The notes under the pieces are model-generated. The model saw nothing but the letters and a program-made list of their open reading frames with translations. It was not told the DNA's origin and did not search any database. From the NCBI GenBank assembly GCA_902613795.1, contig CACMIP010000001.1, forward strand, positions 230,087-294,086: a stretch of 64,000 bases of DNA, written 5' to 3'. Positions 61,658 to 64,000 of the stretch are shown one piece after another. A program made the position numbers and the translations under genes. How positions within the stretch are numbered: position 1 is the stretch's first letter; every line of letters begins with the position of its first letter. Origin of the DNA: an uncultured OCS116 cluster bacterium (GTDB lineage Bacteria > Pseudomonadota > Alphaproteobacteria > Rhizobiales > TMED25).

Positions 61658-61666
61658 TATTAAACT

Positions 61667-62917
61667 CTATTTCATCGCATCTGTTTTATTGATTTCAACC
61701 AGCTCCTCGTCGCTGTAATTGAGAAAATCTTTTAAAATTTCTTCGTTATGCTCCCCTAATAAAGGCGACCTTTGGACATCCGCTTCCGAGTTTGATAATT
61801 TAATTGGACAACCGACAGTGATGTATTTACCTCTTTCAGGATGGTCAACTTCAACAACGGTTCCAGTTCGCCTCAAGGACTCATCATGAGCTATCTCTTT
61901 CATTGATAATATTGGCCCACAAGGAATGCCAAGTGGGTCACATATTGATACGACTTCAAATTTTGTCTTGGTCATTGTCCATTTTTCTATTGTCTCAAAT
62001 ATATGTGATAATTTATCTAATCTTGCTTTAGGAGATGAGTATTCGGGATCACTGATCCAATCATCTCGACCAATAACATTACAAATTTTATCCCATACAG
62101 GCGCTTGTGTAATAAAGTAGACATAAGAGTCAGGATCATCCTCCCAGCCCTTGCATTTAAGAATCCAACCAGGCTGCCCTCCACCAGAATCATTTCCTGC
62201 GCGGGGAGTCGTATCTGTGAATGGAATCCCCTGACCAAATTGACTATATTCAGATAGTGGTCCGCTGGATAACCTCTGATAATCTCTTAATTTTACCCGA
62301 CATAAATTCACAACCCCATCTTGCATCGCGACGTCAACCTTCTGTCCAAGACCTGATTTCTCTCGATGGAACAGAGCTGTTACAATTCCCAGTGCGAGGT
62401 GCAAGCCAGTACCCGAGTCCCCTATTTGTGCTCCTGTAACAAGGGGTGGACCATCAAGAAAGCCTGTGGTCGAGGCAGCGCCCCCAGCGCATTGGGCAAT
62501 ATTTTCATAGACCTTACAATCTTCATATGGCCCAGGCCCAAAACCTTTTACTGAGGCTAGAATAATTCTTGGATTTAATTTATGCATATGTTCCCAACCG
62601 TAACCCATCCTATCCAGCGTTCCCGGAGCAAAATTCTCAACAAACACGTCACATTTCAATATCAAATCGTCTAATATTTTTTTACCTTTGTCATCTTTAA
62701 CATTTAAAGTAATAGATTTCTTGTTATGGTTTAGCATTGTAAAATATAGTGAGTCCACACCATCTTTATCACGTAGTTGCGAGCGAGTGATATCACCACC
62801 GCCTGGTCGTTCAATTTTAATAACGTTTGCACCAAACCAAGCCAGGAGTTGGGTGCATGTTGGACCTGATTGAACATGTGTAAAATCAAGTATTGTTATA
62901 CCTTTTAATGCTTCCAT
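61667..62917 (-). CDS. frc: CaiB/BaiF family III CoA transferase, formyl-CoA:oxalate CoA-transferase-like
   Basis: [121 protein letters not shown]; very close to the known Frc pattern. Confidence 0.88.
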   Translation of the reverse strand: MEALKGITILDFTHVQSGPTCTQLLAWFGANVIKIERPGGGDITRSQLRDKDGVDSLYFTMLNHNKKSITLNVKDDKGKKILDDLILKCDVFVENFAPGTLDRMGYGWEHMHKLNPRIILASVKGFGPGPYEDCKVYENIAQCAGGAASTTGFLDGPPLVTGAQIGDSGTGLHLALGIVTALFHREKSGLGQKVDVAMQDGVVNLCRVKLRDYQRLSSGPLSEYSQFGQGIPFTDTTPRAGNDSGGGQPGWILKCKGWEDDPDSYVYFITQAPVWDKICNVIGRDDWISDPEYSSPKARLDKLSHIFETIEKWTMTKTKFEVVSICDPLGIPCGPILSMKEIAHDESLRRTGTVVEVDHPERGKYITVGCPIKLSNSEADVQRSPLLGEHNEEILKDFLNYSDEELVEINKTDAMK

Positions 62918-62927
62918 TTGATATTTC

Positions 62928-64000
62928 CTACTTATACATTGTCTGGGCTTTGGTGCCAGGTGCATACTCGTTGGGATCAACCCATATATTGACCACGACT
63001 GATTTCTTTGTTTTATTTATAAGCTTTCTTGCTTCATTCAGAGCAGAACTAATCTCATTTGGCTCATGAACTTCAATTCCATGCGCACCCCACATTTTTG
63101 GAAAATCTGAGAACTTCATATCACCAAGTTTATTGGCAATATCACCTTTTTGCTGACCATACTTCGCAAGCTGTCCATATCTAATTTGATTCATTGCTGA
63201 ATTATTTCCAATCACCGCAATAAATGGCAATCCAAACCTATCAGCTGTTTCAATATCAAAGGCCGTCATTCCAAAAGAACCATCACCATAGTAGCATAGA
63301 ACCTCCTTATCAGAATTAGCAAGTTTTGCCGCAAACGCGAAACCTGTTCCAACTCCAAGACTGCCGAGTGCTCCTGGGTCCATCCATTGACCAGGGTTTT
63401 TTGGTCTCACTGCTTGCGCTGATATTGTAACAACATCACCACCATCACCAATAAAAATTGTATTATCATCAAGAAACTCATTTATTTCATACGCGACTCT
63501 ATATGGATGGATTGGCATACTATCTGATTTGAATGTTGGTAGGAGTTTCTCATACTTTTCATCTTCTTTACTGGATAATAATTCTATCCATTTATCTCTA
63601 CTTTTTTCAATCTTTGCTTCGTAAGATTTTGGCATTAAATCGGTAATTTGTGACAAAACAGAGCCAGGATGACCAACAAGTCCAATGTCAATATCTCTAT
63701 TTTTTCCCACATTTGAATAATCCTGATCTATTTGAATTATCTTGATATCTGATGATATTCTTGATCCGTAGCCCATTCTAAAGTCAAAAGGAGTACCAAC
63801 AATGATTATGGTATCTGCCTGCTTGAATGCGTCTCCCCTCGTTCTATCAAATGAGTACTTACAACCTTTAGCGATCATTCCTCGGCTTGCACCATTTGTG
63901 TAAGCTGGTATTTTTAATTTCTCTATAAATTGATTTGCTTCAATATGACTTCTTGATTGCCACACCTGTTGCCCAAAAAGGATCGCTGGTCTCTCTGATT
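62928..64000 (-). CDS. Thiamine-pyrophosphate-dependent enzyme (acetolactate synthase / oxalyl-CoA decarboxylase superfamily); N-terminus lies beyond window
   Basis: TPP-binding [64 protein letters not shown]. The frame stays open to the window edge ([16 protein letters not shown]), so the GTG at 63965 is not the true start. Confidence 0.85.
   Translation of the reverse strand, partial: SERPAILFGQQVWQSRSHIEANQFIEKLKIPAYTNGASRGMIAKGCKYSFDRTRGDAFKQADTIIIVGTPFDFRMGYGSRISSDIKIIQIDQDYSNVGKNRDIDIGLVGHPGSVLSQITDLMPKSYEAKIEKSRDKWIELLSSKEDEKYEKLLPTFKSDSMPIHPYRVAYEINEFLDDNTIFIGDGGDVVTISAQAVRPKNPGQWMDPGALGSLGVGTGFAFAAKLANSDKEVLCYYGDGSFGMTAFDIETADRFGLPFIAVIGNNSAMNQIRYGQLAKYGQQKGDIANKLGDMKFSDFPKMWGAHGIEVHEPNEISSALNEARKLINKTKKSVVVNIWVDPNEYAPGTKAQTMYK

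Noticed and set aside
1-64000. CRISPR arrays, transposons, phage genes, toxin-antitoxin or defence islands
   Set aside because: No regularly spaced repeats, transposase/integrase motifs, or defence-type domains were seen; nearly all space is occupied by housekeeping or metabolic genes.

Overview
The window is an AT-rich, very gene-dense 64 kb chromosomal segment. It most resembles a streamlined, aerobic (probably marine) alphaproteobacterium; that lineage call is inference from gene content and composition only. I saw no rRNA, tRNA, CRISPR array, transposase, integrase or prophage. Content in order: KorAB 2-oxoacid:ferredoxin oxidoreductase; a polar amino-acid ABC transporter; an RND efflux adaptor/pump pair; a LysM protein; cimA, cysS, a TetR regulator with a palindromic operator candidate, gltX, nadE, class II DAHP synthase, gor, rpiA, gph and an M20 peptidase; a late-stage aerobic cobalamin cluster (cobU-cobN-cobO-cobQ / cbiB-cobC-cobT / cobS); dus; a hemerythrin; an orphan PAS-type histidine kinase; cytochrome c maturation genes ccmE/ccmF/ccmH; sufE; an Mrp/Mbh-type cation/H+ antiporter operon with three MrpD-like subunits; msrB, gcdH and sodB; a glycine-betaine-type ABC transporter; an MFS transporter; a CinA-like protein; and a five-gene C1/oxalate operon at the right edge (TPP enzyme, frc-like CoA transferase, 10-formyl-THF hydrolase-like protein, fhs, PanE-like reductase). 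The strongest leads are: the C1/oxalate operon; perfect or near-perfect hairpins at the same SBP-permease position in two unrelated ABC operons; a possible AUA start for cobQ; a 22-bp perfect palindrome inside an antiporter gene; near-zero spacing at every convergent gene pair; and the composition of the antiporter operon.
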